The notes under the pieces are model-generated. The model did not search any database and was not told where the DNA came from. It was given only the letters and a program-made list of their open reading frames with translations. From NCBI RefSeq assembly GCF_003610465.1, contig NZ_RAQI01000008.1, positions 1 to 64,000 on the forward strand: a stretch of 64,000 bases of DNA, in the 5' to 3' direction. The stretch is from Xenorhabdus ehlersii. Lineage in GTDB: Bacteria > Pseudomonadota > Gammaproteobacteria > Enterobacterales > Enterobacteriaceae. Of this stretch, positions 51,834-62,613 are shown piece by piece (within the stretch, counting starts at the first letter, position 1; every line of letters begins with the position of its first letter). The position numbers were made by a program, and so were the translations under genes.

Positions 51834-52733
51834 ATGTGGCTGTTAACGATCACAACATTTTTGTGGGCCGCCTCATTTAGCCTGATTGGCGCTTATCTCG
51901 CTGGTCAGGTTGATAGCTGGTTTTCAGTTCTTGTCAGGGTAATGTTGGCAGCAATGGTTTTTTTACCATTTTTGCGCTGGCGTGGATTATCTCTGAAAGT
52001 TATTTCACTGTATATGGCCGTGGGTGCCTGTCAGCTTGGTGTGATGTATTTGTTTGTATTTCATGCCTATCATTACCTGACTGTGGCAGAATTTTTGCTG
52101 TTTACCATCATGACGCCGCTCTATGTCACATTAGTTTATGATCTGATGGGGCGCCAGCGATTACGCTGGGGTTATGCCTTGAGTTCTTTATTGGCAGTGG
52201 TTGGTGCAGCGATTATTCGCTATGACCGATTGAGTGAATCTTTCTGGATTGGCTTGCTGTTAGTGCAATTGGCAAATATTTTCTTTGCGATTGGTCAGGT
52301 CGGTTATAAGCGTTTGATGGAGATTCATCCGATCCCGCAACGAGTGGCATTTTCATGGTTCTACCTAGGCGCTTGTGTTGTTGCCATCATCGGCTGGCTA
52401 ATGTTTGGTGATTCACAAAAATTGCCAACAACTCAGCTACAGTGGGGCGTTTTGATTTGGCTGGGTGTTGGGGCGTCGGGGATTGGCTACTTTATGTGGA
52501 ACTATGGTGCCACCCAAGTGGATGCCGGAACACTGGCAATTATGAATAATATGTTGGTTCCGGCGGGGTTATTGGTCAATTTTGCAATTTGGCAGCAGCA
52601 TCCTAATTGGCTGAGCTTTACCATTGGAGGCAGCCTGATTGTTGCGTCACTTTGGGTGCATCGCCGTTGGATACTGAAACCCGTTTCACAAACGGCAAAT
52701 TGTCCACCGCGTGCTGGCGCGCAGAACGAATAA
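51834..52733 (+). CDS. yigM: biotin transporter YigM/BioP (EamA family)
   Basis: 299 residues, ten membrane helices in two EamA repeats. Diagnostic stretches shared with E. coli YigM are [46 protein letters not shown] and [20 protein letters not shown]. Located beside metR as in E. coli. It starts 21 bases after yjcE and its 3' 116 bases overlap metR on the opposite strand. Confidence 0.92.
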   Translation: MWLLTITTFLWAASFSLIGAYLAGQVDSWFSVLVRVMLAAMVFLPFLRWRGLSLKVISLYMAVGACQLGVMYLFVFHAYHYLTVAEFLLFTIMTPLYVTLVYDLMGRQRLRWGYALSSLLAVVGAAIIRYDRLSESFWIGLLLVQLANIFFAIGQVGYKRLMEIHPIPQRVAFSWFYLGACVVAIIGWLMFGDSQKLPTTQLQWGVLIWLGVGASGIGYFMWNYGATQVDAGTLAIMNNMLVPAGLLVNFAIWQQHPNWLSFTIGGSLIVASLWVHRRWILKPVSQTANCPPRAGAQNE

Positions 52734-53574
52734 AGGTATCAATAGCGGGTTGGTGCTGCTCCCCTTCTCGGTTGGCAGCGTACAATCTGCTCCATAATCC
52801 CTCTCCCAATGTTTGGGTTACAATTAACCCTTGTCTTTCGAATGTTTCCACCGCCCAGTGTGGTAACGCGGCAATACCCAATCGGGCGGCAACCATCTGG
52901 ATCAGCAATAGCGTATTGTCGACAGTTTTTAATGTTGGGGTAATATCCGCAGGCTGGAGAAAACGTCGCCAGATATCCATCCGTTGGCGTTGGACCGGAT
53001 AAATCAGCAAAGTTTCAGCGGCGAGATCTTGTGGACGGATATCGCGTTTATTTGCCAGTGGATGATCCGGCGCGATCACCAACTTCACTTCATAATCAAA
53101 CAGCGGCGTATAGTGCAGATTACTGTCTGCAATAATGTCAGATGTCAGGACAATATCCAGCTCGCGTTTTTGCAGTGCAGGTTGAGGATCAAATGTCACG
53201 CCAGATTTAAAGTCCACATTAACCTGCGGCCAACTTTCACGAAAACGCTTAAGTGCTGGTGTCAGCCATTGAATACAGCTATGGCACTCAATGGCAATGC
53301 GTAAGTTTGTCTCTTCCGGCTCATGGCATTGACGTAAGGAAGCTGTCACCAAAGGTAAGACTTGCTCTGCCAACTTTAATAACACTTCTCCTTGAGGCGT
53401 TAACTTCAAGGGTTGGCTTTTACGAATGAATAACTTAAATCCCAGCCGATGTTCTAATTCACTGAACTGATGAGAAAGGGCAGATTGTGTCTGATGCAAA
53501 TAATTTGCTGCTGCTGCGAGTGAGCCACAATGGTTCAGTGCTTGTAGTGTTTTTAAGTGTTTTAGTTCGATCAT
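52618..53574 (-). CDS. metR: LysR-type regulator MetR
   Basis: MetR activates metE and other methionine genes with homocysteine as coactivator. 318 residues. N-terminal helix-turn-helix [20 protein letters not shown] and [20 protein letters not shown], then the effector domain with [19 protein letters not shown]. Divergent from metE with a MetR-like site at its own start codon. Its 3' end overlaps yigM tail to tail. Confidence 0.96.
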   Translation of the reverse strand: MIELKHLKTLQALNHCGSLAAAANYLHQTQSALSHQFSELEHRLGFKLFIRKSQPLKLTPQGEVLLKLAEQVLPLVTASLRQCHEPEETNLRIAIECHSCIQWLTPALKRFRESWPQVNVDFKSGVTFDPQPALQKRELDIVLTSDIIADSNLHYTPLFDYEVKLVIAPDHPLANKRDIRPQDLAAETLLIYPVQRQRMDIWRRFLQPADITPTLKTVDNTLLLIQMVAARLGIAALPHWAVETFERQGLIVTQTLGEGLWSRLYAANREGEQHQPAIDTFIRSARQHAVDNLPFVKRVSVSNGDAPKVTQQSGCLQW

Positions 53575-53586
53575 GAAAAACCTTCA
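53574..53586. promoter_or_regulatory. MetR-type box at metR start
   Basis: tgaaaaaccttca fits TGAA-N5-TTCA, the MetR recognition pattern, and overlaps the metR initiation codon. A second partial site tgaataatttgcg follows at about 53597. Confidence 0.5.
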
Positions 53587-53638
53587 AGATGATAATGAAT
53601 AATTTGCGCTTGTGGTTTATACACTACCTGTTGATTAT

Positions 53639-53662
53639 AGAAGTGTAAACATCTAGACGGCT
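53639..53662. promoter_or_regulatory. MetJ operator array in metR-metE spacer
   Basis: Three consecutive 8-mers agaagtgt, aaacatct and agacggct match the met box AGACGTCT at 6, 6 and 7 of 8 positions. They lie 21 bases before metE, as expected for MetJ repression of metE and metR. Confidence 0.7.
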
Positions 53663-53682
53663 AAAAATTTACGGGTGACGAC

Positions 53683-55962
53683 ATGACAGTTTTGAATCAT
53701 ACATTAGGTTTTCCACGTATCGGATTGAAAAGAGAACTAAAAAAGGCGCAAGAAAACTATTGGGCAGGCAAAATTTCTCAACAGGAATTGCTGGAGACAG
53801 GCCGAGAATTGCGTGCACATCACTGGCAACAACAAAAAGAAGCGGGCGTTGATTTAGTCCCCGTTGGTGATTTTGCCTGGTATGACCAAGTATTGACTAC
53901 AAGCCTGTTACTGGGCAATGTTCCACCGCGTCATCAAAATGAAGATGGCAATATTGATCTGGATACCCTGTTCCGTATCGCTCGTGGTCGGGCACCAACA
54001 GGTACACCTGCGGCTGCTTCGGAAATGACGAAATGGTTCAACACAAATTATCACTATATTGTGCCTGAATTTCAGGAAGGGCAGGAATTTAAGTTGGGTT
54101 GGACCCAATTATTGGACGAAGTTGATGAAGCTTTGGCACAGGGGCACAACGTAAAACCTGTTCTTTTGGGACCTGTGACCTATTTATGGCTCGGTAAGGT
54201 GAAAGGCAAAGTTTTTGATCGCTTGTCTCTATTAAAAGATATCCTGCCGGTATACCAGCAAGTTCTGGCAGAACTGGCAAAACGTGGCATTGAATGGGTA
54301 CAGATTGATGAACCGGCTCTGGTACTGGAATTACCAGAAGAATGGCTGGCGGCATTCTCAACGGCTTATCAAGCACTTGAGGGACAGGTGAAATTGTTGC
54401 TGACGACCTATTTCGATAGCATCGGTCACAATCTGGAGATAATTAAATCGCTGCCAGTGCAAGGATTGCATGTTGATTTGGTTGCAGGAAGGGATTCTCT
54501 TGAGAATTTGGATAACTCTCTGCCGGAAGATTGGTTGCTTTCATTGGGAGTAATTAATGGCCGCAATGTTTGGCGAGCTGATTTGAGTGAGAAATATCAG
54601 CTTGTTGCACCATTGATTGGTAAGAGAAATGTGTGGATCGGCACTTCCTGTTCATTGCTTCATAGCCCCATTGATCTGAATGATGAAACAGGGTTGGATG
54701 AAGAAGTGAAAAGCTGGTTTGCCTTTGCATTGCAAAAATGTGCGGAACTTTCTTTGTTATCACAAGCATTGAATGCGCCAGAAAGCAATAAACAGGCTGA
54801 GCTGGATGCTTATAGTGCCCCAATTCGCGCTCGTCGCAGTTCCACAAGGGTGAATAATCCAGCGGTTGCTGGGCGCATTGCGGCAATTAAGCCACAGGAT
54901 AGTGAACGTAATCAGGTATATCCTGAACGTGCTAAGCTCCAGCGTCAACGTTATAACTTACCGCTGTGGCCAACAACAACCATAGGTTCATTCCCGCAAA
55001 CAACGGAAATTCGTAGCCTGCGTCTCGATTTCAAAAAGGGTCGGGTGGATAGTACGCACTACCGAGCCAATATCAGTGAGCATATCAAACAGGCGATCCA
55101 AGAGCAGGAGCGTTTAGGGCTGGATGTATTGGTACATGGTGAAGCTGAACGTAACGACATGGTGGAATATTTCGGTGAACACTTTGACGGTTATGTCTTT
55201 ACTCAAAATGGTTGGGTGCAGAGTTATGGCTCCCGTTGCGTGAAACCACCGGTAATCATTGGCGATATTAGCCGTCCAGAGGCGATAACGGTAAACTGGG
55301 CGACATACGCGCAATCTTTGACTGATAAGCCAGTCAAAGGCATGTTGACGGGGCCTGTGACCATTCTCTGTTGGTCATTCCCAAGGGAAGATATCAGCCG
55401 TGAAACCATCGCTAAACAGATCGCACTGGCTTTGCGTGATGAAGTTGATGATTTGCAGAAGGCAGGCATTGGTATTATCCAGATTGATGAACCTGCATTG
55501 CGTGAAGGCTTGCCATTGCGCAGAGAAGAGTGGCAGGAATATCTGGAATGGGCGGTGGATGCTTTTAAATTGAGCGCAGCAATTGCGAAAGATGATACCC
55601 AAATCCACACTCATATGTGTTATTGCGAGTTCAATGACATCATGCCGTCAATTGCAGCACTGGATGCGGATGTGATCACTATTGAAACCTCACGCTCGGA
55701 TATGGAATTGCTGGATTCGTTTGAAGATTTCGCATATCCGAATGAGATAGGGCCTGGTGTGTATGACATTCACTCACCAAACGTCCCTAGTGTTGAATGG
55801 ATTGAGGCGTTGCTACGCAAAGCGGCTGATCGTATTCCAGTCGAGCGTTTGTGGGTGAACCCTGACTGTGGCTTGAAAACTCGCGGTTGGACGGAAACCA
55901 GACAAGCGTTGGCAAACATGGTTGAAGCGGCAAAACGCTTGCGCTCTTCATTAAACAGTTAA
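53683..55962 (+). CDS. metE: cobalamin-independent methionine synthase MetE
   Basis: MetE methylates homocysteine from methyl-tetrahydropteroyl-triglutamate without B12. 759 residues (E. coli 753). N-terminal domain starts [19 protein letters not shown]. The C-terminal catalytic barrel begins near [20 protein letters not shown]. Zinc ligands are His644 and Cys646 ([10 protein letters not shown]), Glu668 ([11 protein letters not shown]) and Cys729 ([11 protein letters not shown]). Divergent from metR with MetJ and MetR sites between. A hairpin terminator follows at 56008. Confidence 0.98.
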   Translation: MTVLNHTLGFPRIGLKRELKKAQENYWAGKISQQELLETGRELRAHHWQQQKEAGVDLVPVGDFAWYDQVLTTSLLLGNVPPRHQNEDGNIDLDTLFRIARGRAPTGTPAAASEMTKWFNTNYHYIVPEFQEGQEFKLGWTQLLDEVDEALAQGHNVKPVLLGPVTYLWLGKVKGKVFDRLSLLKDILPVYQQVLAELAKRGIEWVQIDEPALVLELPEEWLAAFSTAYQALEGQVKLLLTTYFDSIGHNLEIIKSLPVQGLHVDLVAGRDSLENLDNSLPEDWLLSLGVINGRNVWRADLSEKYQLVAPLIGKRNVWIGTSCSLLHSPIDLNDETGLDEEVKSWFAFALQKCAELSLLSQALNAPESNKQAELDAYSAPIRARRSSTRVNNPAVAGRIAAIKPQDSERNQVYPERAKLQRQRYNLPLWPTTTIGSFPQTTEIRSLRLDFKKGRVDSTHYRANISEHIKQAIQEQERLGLDVLVHGEAERNDMVEYFGEHFDGYVFTQNGWVQSYGSRCVKPPVIIGDISRPEAITVNWATYAQSLTDKPVKGMLTGPVTILCWSFPREDISRETIAKQIALALRDEVDDLQKAGIGIIQIDEPALREGLPLRREEWQEYLEWAVDAFKLSAAIAKDDTQIHTHMCYCEFNDIMPSIAALDADVITIETSRSDMELLDSFEDFAYPNEIGPGVYDIHSPNVPSVEWIEALLRKAADRIPVERLWVNPDCGLKTRGWTETRQALANMVEAAKRLRSSLNS

Positions 55963-56353
55963 CTTAAAGTTTAATCGATCAGTTTAAGTTTAAATGAGCT
56001 GAAAATACCCGCCACAGTTAGTGCAATGTGGCGGGTGAAAAAGAAGTTTATTTCCCTGGCAGGTTAATTTTCAACAGATCCGTGCCAACAGATTTTAAAT
56101 TTAGAGTTTCTAAATAGCTGTTCTCATAATAGTCAGGCGATTTTCATTTTTCATCTCAACTATCCTCTCTCATTGTCACTGCCCTGATTCATAAAAAATA
56201 ATTATTTTCTCCCTTATGCAATGCATTTTTGTGGATTGTTTTATAAAACAGATGCTATCTAAAATTTTCCTTGGAAAAATATCGATTTCTGATAGCGAAA
56301 AGCATAACAAATATGGCATGTTCCAATTTATCCATTTTTAATGAGGTTTTGTG
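55963..56353. other. intergenic region metE to gntP-like gene
   Basis: Holds a terminator at 56008-56035 and otherwise AT-rich sequence with no recognised gene. E. coli carries dlhH between metE and udp; no trace of it is seen here. Confidence 0.5.
56008..56035 (+). terminator. metE terminator
   Basis: Perfect 9-bp stem cccgccaca/tgtggcggg with a 10-base loop, about 45 bases after the stop. The trailing sequence is gaaaaagaag rather than T-rich, so on the + strand it may act with Rho; on the minus strand the flank is T-rich. Confidence 0.6.
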
Positions 56354-57739
56354 ATGGAGTTTTATATTCCAATTATTGGGTTGGGAGTGGCGGTATTTAC
56401 GCTGGTTTTTCTGGTCTTGCGGACTCGCGTTCATGTCCTTATTGCTATGCTAATTGCGGCAATAATCGCCGGAATATCAGGCGGCTTGACTATAGGTAAT
56501 GTCGTTGAGGTGATCACCAAAGGATTTGGTTCGACATTAGGCAACATCGGTATCGTGATTGGATTGGGATGCATGATGGGGAGAATATTAGAAGTATCGG
56601 GAGCAACAGAACAGATCGCTTATAGCCTGATTAAATGGTTAGGTAAAAGGCGCGAAGAGTGGGCTTTGGCGATTACCGGTTATATTGTCAGTATCCCCAT
56701 ATTTGTGAATTCAGCTTTTGTGATCCTCTATCCGCTGGTGAAGGCATTGGCGAAGAAAGGTAAACGCAATGTATTGTCCCTTGGGGTTGCTCTGGCGGGA
56801 GGGTTAGTGGTGACTCACCATATCGTTCCTCCAACACCTGGGCCGCTTGGTGTCGCCGGAATATTCGGGGTGAGTATCGGCCAAATGATGCTGGCTGGTA
56901 TGATACTGGCAGTGCCCTGTGTCATAGGGATTACCTGCTATGCAAAGTGGTTGGAGATTAAATATCCTGAATATCAACTTGGTGATACAGAAAAAAATGC
57001 AGAAAATTTGCCACAAGTACATCAGCGTTATATGGAAGAAAAAGAGCAAAAATCACTTCCAAGCCTATTTCTTTCTCTTTTACCCATCGTCGTGCCAATT
57101 GTCCTGATTTTTATTGGTGTAATTAGTGGAATGATACTGAGAACTGATGAGTTTGCTGGTCAGGAGAACGCTGTCTATTTTCAGATTTTTGATTTTCTAG
57201 GATCACCCATTATTGCGCTAGCAATCAGTGTATTACTGGCGGTTTATACCTTAATGCCAAACGTCAGTAAGCATGAAGTGATAGAACATCTGGAAACAGG
57301 GTTAAAAACTGTAGGCATTATTTTGTTGGTGTCAGGAGCGGGAGGAGCATTAGGCGCAGTGTTGAACGAAGGCTCAACAGGGACGATATTAGCGCATTAT
57401 ATTGCCAGCCTGCCCATAACACCGGTTTTGATCCCATTTATCATTGCAACGCTCATACGCATAATTCAAGGCTCTGGTACAGTGGCAATGATAACTGCGG
57501 CTTCTATTTCTGCGCCGGTTATCAAGCAGATACCGGATGTTAATATGTTGGTGGCGGCTCAAGCTGCGATGATGGGTACACTGTTTTTCAGTTACTTCAA
57601 TGACTGTTTTTTCTGGGTGGTTAACCGGATGATGGGCATTAAAAGTGCGAGGCAGCAGATTATCGTCTGGTCGATTCCCACCACAATTGCATGGGGGATC
57701 GGATTGTGTGGTGTACTGCTTCTTAATCTCGTCATGTAA
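56354..57739 (+). CDS. GntP-family gluconate/organic acid permease
   Basis: 461 residues; start ATG at 56354 with GAGG 7 bases upstream (frame also opens at the adjacent GTG). About 12 membrane helices. Family motifs include GFGSTLGNIGIVIGLGCMMG, ISIPIF-type SIPIFVNSAFVILYPLVKAL, THHIVPPTPGPLGVAGIFGV and the C-terminal RIIQGSGTVAMITAASI. Transports gluconate or a related hydroxy acid by H+ symport. No gluconate kinase or regulator is adjacent, so the substrate is uncertain. Confidence 0.88.
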   Translation: MEFYIPIIGLGVAVFTLVFLVLRTRVHVLIAMLIAAIIAGISGGLTIGNVVEVITKGFGSTLGNIGIVIGLGCMMGRILEVSGATEQIAYSLIKWLGKRREEWALAITGYIVSIPIFVNSAFVILYPLVKALAKKGKRNVLSLGVALAGGLVVTHHIVPPTPGPLGVAGIFGVSIGQMMLAGMILAVPCVIGITCYAKWLEIKYPEYQLGDTEKNAENLPQVHQRYMEEKEQKSLPSLFLSLLPIVVPIVLIFIGVISGMILRTDEFAGQENAVYFQIFDFLGSPIIALAISVLLAVYTLMPNVSKHEVIEHLETGLKTVGIILLVSGAGGALGAVLNEGSTGTILAHYIASLPITPVLIPFIIATLIRIIQGSGTVAMITAASISAPVIKQIPDVNMLVAAQAAMMGTLFFSYFNDCFFWVVNRMMGIKSARQQIIVWSIPTTIAWGIGLCGVLLLNLVM

Positions 57740-57802
57740 CTTTTTATGTGAATGGCTTATGTGAATGGTGATAGTACTCTGTAGAGAGCATTATCTTTTA
57801 AA

Positions 57803-57818
57803 TGTGATTTTTATCACA
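57803..57818. promoter_or_regulatory. CRP site upstream of udp
   Basis: tgtgatttttatcaca fits TGTGA-N6-TCACA exactly. It lies about 120 bases before udp, whose E. coli promoter is CRP/CytR controlled. Confidence 0.85.
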
Positions 57819-57939
57819 AATTTATGTATGTGTTTCTTTCTTATGTTAATTAAAGATGATTTCAATCACTAAAAAATGTCAGAGTATTGACTAAATTTAG
57901 GTATTCATATTTTGAATCATGTCCGTTGAGGAGTCTGAT

Positions 57940-58698
57940 ATGTCTGATGTGTTTCACTTAGGTATCACCAAAAGCGACCTGCAAGGCGCAACTCTCGCGA
58001 TTGTACCCGGCGATCCTAACCGTGTTGAGAAAATTGCGCGACTGATGGATAACCCAGTACATTTGGCTTCCCACCGTGAATTTACAACCTGGCGTGCAGA
58101 AATTAACGGAAAGGCTGTGGTTGTCTGCTCTACAGGTATTGGAGGCCCCTCAACGTCGATTGCTGTAGAAGAACTGGCACAGTTAGGAGTACGTACTTTC
58201 CTGCGTATCGGAACAACTGGGGCAATTCAGCCACATATTAATGTAGGGGATATATTGGTTACGACGGCCGCAGTTCGCTTGGACGGTGCCAGTTTGCACT
58301 TTGCCCCAATGGAGTTCCCTGCGGTTGCTGATTTTGAGTGTACAAATGCCTTGTATGAAGCCGCAAAAGCATCTGGTTCTGCTGCTACCCATGTTGGTAT
58401 TACTGCATCTTCCGATACCTTCTATCCGGGCCAGGAACGTTACGATACTTATTCTGGCCGTGTCGTTCGGCGTTTCCAGGGTTCGATGAAAGAATGGCAA
58501 GAAATGGGCGTAATGAACTTTGAGATGGAATCAGCAACATTGCTAACCATGTGTGCGAGTCAGGGATTGCGTGCTGGTATGGTGGCGGGTGTGATTGTTA
58601 ACCGTACCCAACAGGAAATCCCAGATGCAGAATTACTGAAGAAAACAGAAAGCAATACGCTGGGGATAGTTGTGGAGGCTGCCCGTCGCCTGCTGTAA
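57940..58698 (+). CDS. udp: uridine phosphorylase
   Basis: Udp splits uridine into uracil and ribose 1-phosphate. The frame opens at a GTG (57919), but the ATG at 57940 has GAGGAG at 7 bases and gives 252 residues (E. coli 253). Key segments: [17 protein letters not shown] (phosphate site), [38 protein letters not shown] and [19 protein letters not shown] consensus CRP site lies upstream and a stem-loop at 58711-58732 downstream. Confidence 0.97.
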   Translation: MSDVFHLGITKSDLQGATLAIVPGDPNRVEKIARLMDNPVHLASHREFTTWRAEINGKAVVVCSTGIGGPSTSIAVEELAQLGVRTFLRIGTTGAIQPHINVGDILVTTAAVRLDGASLHFAPMEFPAVADFECTNALYEAAKASGSAATHVGITASSDTFYPGQERYDTYSGRVVRRFQGSMKEWQEMGVMNFEMESATLLTMCASQGLRAGMVAGVIVNRTQQEIPDAELLKKTESNTLGIVVEAARRLL

Positions 58699-58710
58699 TG
58701 CCTTTCATTG

Positions 58711-58732
58711 AGGGTCAGAACATTCTGGCCCT
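58711..58732 (+). terminator. udp terminator hairpin
   Basis: agggtcagaa/ttctggccct, 9-10 pairs with one G-T pair and a very short loop, 12 bases after the stop. Confidence 0.6.
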
Positions 58733-58846
58733 ATCGTTTGTGCGATCTTTTCTTCCCTTCATGTCAAAATTTGCTAATGTCATAGCATTTTGTACTAATA
58801 GATAGTTTGTTCTATTAACTATTTTTTAATCGCAACAAGAGTGACT

Positions 58847-59629
58847 ATGACCACAACATTTCTATCTCATCCTTCACTACTTCCTTTGAATGGCGGCATT
58901 AATTTTCGTGATTTAGGTAATAAGACACTGAACAACGGCGCCAAGATTAAACCAGGATTGTTATTTCGTTCCGGTTCACTGGATAGGCTGACAGAAAACG
59001 ATCAGGCTTTTTTAGTGGATCAAAACCTTTTGCAGATCATTGATTATCGTGATAGCAGCGAAGTTATGGATAAACCAGATCGAGTATGGAATGGGGCGCA
59101 TTATCACCATGCTCCTGCCAACCCTCTTTCCAAAGAAGTGGATGCTAATCTGGATAAGTTAGACAAGGAAATATTGGAGCAATTCGACGCGAAAACATTT
59201 ATGTCTCGCTTATATGAATTGTTACCCATTAACAATCCAGCATATAAGACGTTAGCGACATTATTGCTGCGACCAGAGAAAGGTGGCATTGTGCAACATT
59301 GTGCGGTTGGTAAAGACAGGACAGGAGTGGGCTCTGCACTGGTTTTATTCGCATTGGGTGCTGATCTGGATACGGTGATGGAAGATTATTTGTTGACCAA
59401 TGTCACGTTAGCTCCATACCGAGACTATTTATTGAGTGAACATGCAAAAATTATGCGTGAAAGTGTGGTCGAAAAATTTGCCTATGTTTATTCAGTGAGG
59501 GAAGAGTTTTTACTGACTGCACTCGATAGCATTAACCAGCATTATGGCAGTGTAGATATTTGGCTGGAAAAAGATATCGGACTCAATATCGCTGCGCGCG
59601 AAAAACTACAAGCTTATTTTCTTGAATAA
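58847..59629 (+). CDS. tyrosine-protein phosphatase (LipA-like)
   Basis: 260 residues from the ATG at 58847 (AAGAG upstream; a GTG two codons earlier is possible). N-terminal GGINFRDLG and FRSGSLDRLTENDQ are typical of bacterial tyrosine phosphatases. The P-loop IVQHCAVGKDRTGVGSAL contains the nucleophilic Cys and Arg (C-x5-R). The K-D pair after Gly resembles Listeria LipA-type dual-specificity/phosphoinositide phosphatases. No signal peptide is evident. It lies between udp and a DedA gene, outside the E. coli order. Substrate unknown. Confidence 0.85.
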   Translation: MTTTFLSHPSLLPLNGGINFRDLGNKTLNNGAKIKPGLLFRSGSLDRLTENDQAFLVDQNLLQIIDYRDSSEVMDKPDRVWNGAHYHHAPANPLSKEVDANLDKLDKEILEQFDAKTFMSRLYELLPINNPAYKTLATLLLRPEKGGIVQHCAVGKDRTGVGSALVLFALGADLDTVMEDYLLTNVTLAPYRDYLLSEHAKIMRESVVEKFAYVYSVREEFLLTALDSINQHYGSVDIWLEKDIGLNIAAREKLQAYFLE

Positions 59630-59705
59630 AAATATCAGGTTAGCATTGGGCGGATTGTTCAGGGCTAATCTATACCATCCCACTGATAACACAGGAAAGA
59701 TTAAT

Positions 59706-60236
59706 GTGAGTCTGCATGAAATTATCGAACTGGTCATAAACTTCGTAAAAGCCCATGAAGTTTGGGCAATTCCCATCATTTTCCTACTGGCATTTGGTGA
59801 ATCGTTGGCATTTATTTCCCTATTGTTACCAGCAACAATCATTTTGTTGGGATTAGGAGCATTGATTGGTGAAAGTGGGTTAACCTTCTGGCCAATATGG
59901 ATAGCCGCAGCAGCCGGCGCTTTCTTTGGTGATTGGCTTTCTTACTGGTTTGGTTTCCATTACAAAGAAGATGTCGGCAAGATGTGGCCGCTTTCTCGCC
60001 ATCCTCAAACGTTGGTTCGCGGACATCGTTTCTTTGAACGATGGGGCGTATGGGGCGTTTTCATTGGGCGTTTTTTTGGTCCGTTGAGAGCAGTTGTACC
60101 GCTGGTGGCCGGAATTTGTGCCATGCCAAAACGTCATTTTCAGCTTGCTAACTTAGCTTCTGCATTGATTTGGGCATTCGGTATCTTAGCACCAGGGGCA
60201 TTTGGTCTGCGTTGGTTGGCAGAGTGGATGGGGTAA
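59706..60236 (+). CDS. DedA-family membrane protein
   Basis: 176 residues from the GTG at 59706, preceded by AGGAAAGA; the frame also opens at 59622, overlapping the phosphatase end. Four or more membrane helices. DedA motifs are FGESLAFISLLLPATIILLG, GAFFGDWLSYWFGFHY and FIGRFFGPLRAVVPLVAGIC, with the re-entrant-loop Glu and Arg thought to matter for proton-coupled lipid scrambling. Probably cotranscribed with the phosphatase gene. Confidence 0.88.
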   Translation: MSLHEIIELVINFVKAHEVWAIPIIFLLAFGESLAFISLLLPATIILLGLGALIGESGLTFWPIWIAAAAGAFFGDWLSYWFGFHYKEDVGKMWPLSRHPQTLVRGHRFFERWGVWGVFIGRFFGPLRAVVPLVAGICAMPKRHFQLANLASALIWAFGILAPGAFGLRWLAEWMG

Positions 60237-60424
60237 TTGCGAGCTGCTTTGCAAACTGAAAGAAAGCCATTAAATACTCTGGACATCTATACAGCATCTA
60301 TTTAACTTACATTGAGGCGAGTGACTCAGAAAAGTTGACTGAAATTTATCGGTAATAGTGCCAATAAAGAATAGGGTTAACAAAGAATGGGGTTAAAAAT
60401 AATAGAGTTAGTGAGGGTGTATAG

Positions 60425-61780
60425 GTGGATATTCAGTGGTTATACATGCTGATCGGTGGCTTAGGTGGATTGCTGGGCGGAGGGATCTTCGTCTGGCTTT
60501 CTGTTCAGCAGAGAATTCAGCAGAAAGAGCAGGAACTGCGTGAGTTATATAGCCAACTGGCTGTTAGTCATGAAAAGCTGGAGCAATCCCACTATTGGCG
60601 CACTGAATGCGATCAACTAAACCAGGAGTTACGGGCTCAACGCGAAATTAACAGTGTGCAGGAAGCTGAGTTGCGGGAGTTGAGCACGCGGCTTGAAGAA
60701 ACCAGACTGGCTGCGGAGGAAAAGCAGCGTTTATTGATCAACAGTGAGCAGCGATTAAGTACCCAATTTGAAAATCTTGCCAATCGTATCTTTGAGCAGA
60801 ATCAACGCCGTACCGATGAATATCATTGCCAAAATCTCAATAATCTTCTGATGCCATTTCGTGAACAACTTGAGGGATTTCGCCGTCAGGTACAAGACAG
60901 TTTTGGACAAGAAGCCCGTGAGCGCCATACTTTGACTCATGAAATTCGTAATCTTCAGCAACTCAATGCACAGATGGCAAAAGATGCCGTCAATCTTACC
61001 AAAGCCCTGAAAGGAGACAATAAAATGCAGGGAAATTGGGGAGAGATGGTATTGGCTCGAATTTTGGAAGCGTCTGGTTTGCGTGAGGGATATGAATTCG
61101 ATACACAGGTCAATATTAAGGCTGAAAACAGCGAGCGTTTTCAACCTGATGTGATCGTGCATCTGCCGCAGGGAAAAGATGTCATTATTGATGCCAAAAC
61201 GTCCCTGGTTGCTTATGAACGTTATTTTAATAGTGATAGCGAAGAACAACAGACGCAAGCATTACATGAACATATCAACTCCATCAGAGGGCATATTCGT
61301 GGCCTGAGCCGAAAAGATTATCAACAATTACCCGGATTGCGATCACTGGACTATGTTTTGATGTTTATTCCTGTGGAACCCGCTTATTTGGTGGCACTCA
61401 ATCAGGCGCCAGAATTACTTGATGAAGCATTGAAACATAATATTATGCTGGTTAGTCCATCAACTTTGCTGGTTGCTGTTCGTACTATCAATAACTTGTG
61501 GCGTTATGAATATCAAAGTCAAAATGCACGTTTGATAGCTGATAAGGCCGCCAGAATGTATGACAAAATGCGGTTGTTTGTGGATGATATGCAAGGATTG
61601 GGGCACAGTCTCAATAAAGCACAGGCGAGTTACCATTTCGCAATGAAAAAGCTTGTTGAGGGCAGAGGTAATTTAATTAGTCAGGCCGAAGCATTTCGTG
61701 ATTTAGGCGTGGATGTAAAGCGTCCTATTGATTCACAGTTGATTGATAAATCTTTCCAATCGTTGCAGGTGAATGAGTGA
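60425..61780 (+). CDS. rmuC: DNA recombination protein RmuC
   Basis: 451 residues, GTG start with GAGGG upstream. An N-terminal membrane anchor (YMLIGGLGGLLGGGIFVWLS, res 6-25) is followed by a long coiled coil (res ~30-170) and the RmuC domain. The domain has MQGNWGEMVLARILEASGLR, VIIDAKTSLVAYERYF and LVSPSTLLVAVRTINNLWRY. RmuC limits inversions at short inverted repeats; its nuclease-like core carries the D-A-K motif. Position before ubiE matches enteric order. Confidence 0.95.
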   Translation: MDIQWLYMLIGGLGGLLGGGIFVWLSVQQRIQQKEQELRELYSQLAVSHEKLEQSHYWRTECDQLNQELRAQREINSVQEAELRELSTRLEETRLAAEEKQRLLINSEQRLSTQFENLANRIFEQNQRRTDEYHCQNLNNLLMPFREQLEGFRRQVQDSFGQEARERHTLTHEIRNLQQLNAQMAKDAVNLTKALKGDNKMQGNWGEMVLARILEASGLREGYEFDTQVNIKAENSERFQPDVIVHLPQGKDVIIDAKTSLVAYERYFNSDSEEQQTQALHEHINSIRGHIRGLSRKDYQQLPGLRSLDYVLMFIPVEPAYLVALNQAPELLDEALKHNIMLVSPSTLLVAVRTINNLWRYEYQSQNARLIADKAARMYDKMRLFVDDMQGLGHSLNKAQASYHFAMKKLVEGRGNLISQAEAFRDLGVDVKRPIDSQLIDKSFQSLQVNE

Positions 61781-61856
61781 AGTCTGAATAGGGTTTTGTT
61801 GGAAAGGCTGGTACACTGACTATAAATTTTTTTTGAATAAAAAGCGGACAAATAAC

Positions 61857-62612
61857 ATGGCAGATCAATCAAAAGAAACCACTGATTTTGGTTTCCGCAC
61901 CGTAGCCAAAGAACAAAAAAAAGAGATGGTGGCAGAGGTATTTCACTCTGTGGCCTCGAAATATGACTTAATGAATGACTTAATGTCATTTGGCATTCAC
62001 CGTATCTGGAAACGTTTCACTATTGAGTCAAGTGGTGTTCGCCGTGGTCATAAGGTGCTTGATCTCGCTGGTGGGACAGGTGATCTAACCGCAAAATTCT
62101 CCCGAATGGTGGGGGAAAAAGGTCAAGTTGTTCTGGCGGATATCAATGACTCAATGTTGAAAGTTGGACGCGAAAAATTACGTGATATCGGTATCGTAGG
62201 CAATGTCAGTTATGTTCAAGCCAATGCCGAAGAACTGCCTTTCCCGGATAACCACTTTGACTGTATTACCATTTCCTTTGGCTTGCGTAATGTCACGGAT
62301 AAAGAAAAAGCGCTACGTTCCATGTATCGGGTACTTAAGCCAGGTGGACGTTTGTTGGTGCTGGAGTTTTCCAAACCTGTACTGGCACCAGTAAGTAAGA
62401 TTTATGATGTTTATTCATTCCATGTTCTGCCCCGAATCGGTCAGATGGTTGTGAATGATGCGGACAGTTACCGTTATCTGACAGAATCCATCCGTATGCA
62501 CCCTGATCAGGAAACCTTGAAGGGCATGATGGAAGATGCGGGCTTTGACCAGGTTTACTACACCAACATGACGGGTGGGATTGTTGCACTGCACAAAGGA
62601 TTCAAATTCTAA
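61857..62612 (+). CDS. ubiE: ubiquinone/menaquinone methyltransferase UbiE
   Basis: UbiE C-methylates demethylmenaquinone and 2-polyprenyl-6-methoxy-benzoquinol using SAM. The frame opens at a TTG (61833); the ATG at 61857 gives the family length of 251 residues. SAM motif [36 protein letters not shown] and the C-terminal [14 protein letters not shown] are present. It overlaps nothing, but ubiJ begins one base after its stop. Confidence 0.97.
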   Translation: MADQSKETTDFGFRTVAKEQKKEMVAEVFHSVASKYDLMNDLMSFGIHRIWKRFTIESSGVRRGHKVLDLAGGTGDLTAKFSRMVGEKGQVVLADINDSMLKVGREKLRDIGIVGNVSYVQANAEELPFPDNHFDCITISFGLRNVTDKEKALRSMYRVLKPGGRLLVLEFSKPVLAPVSKIYDVYSFHVLPRIGQMVVNDADSYRYLTESIRMHPDQETLKGMMEDAGFDQVYYTNMTGGIVALHKGFKF

Positions 62613-62613
62613 G

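Noticed and set aside
60755..61258. 167-codon minus-strand frame
   Set aside because: Antisense to rmuC; no homology features or start signal.
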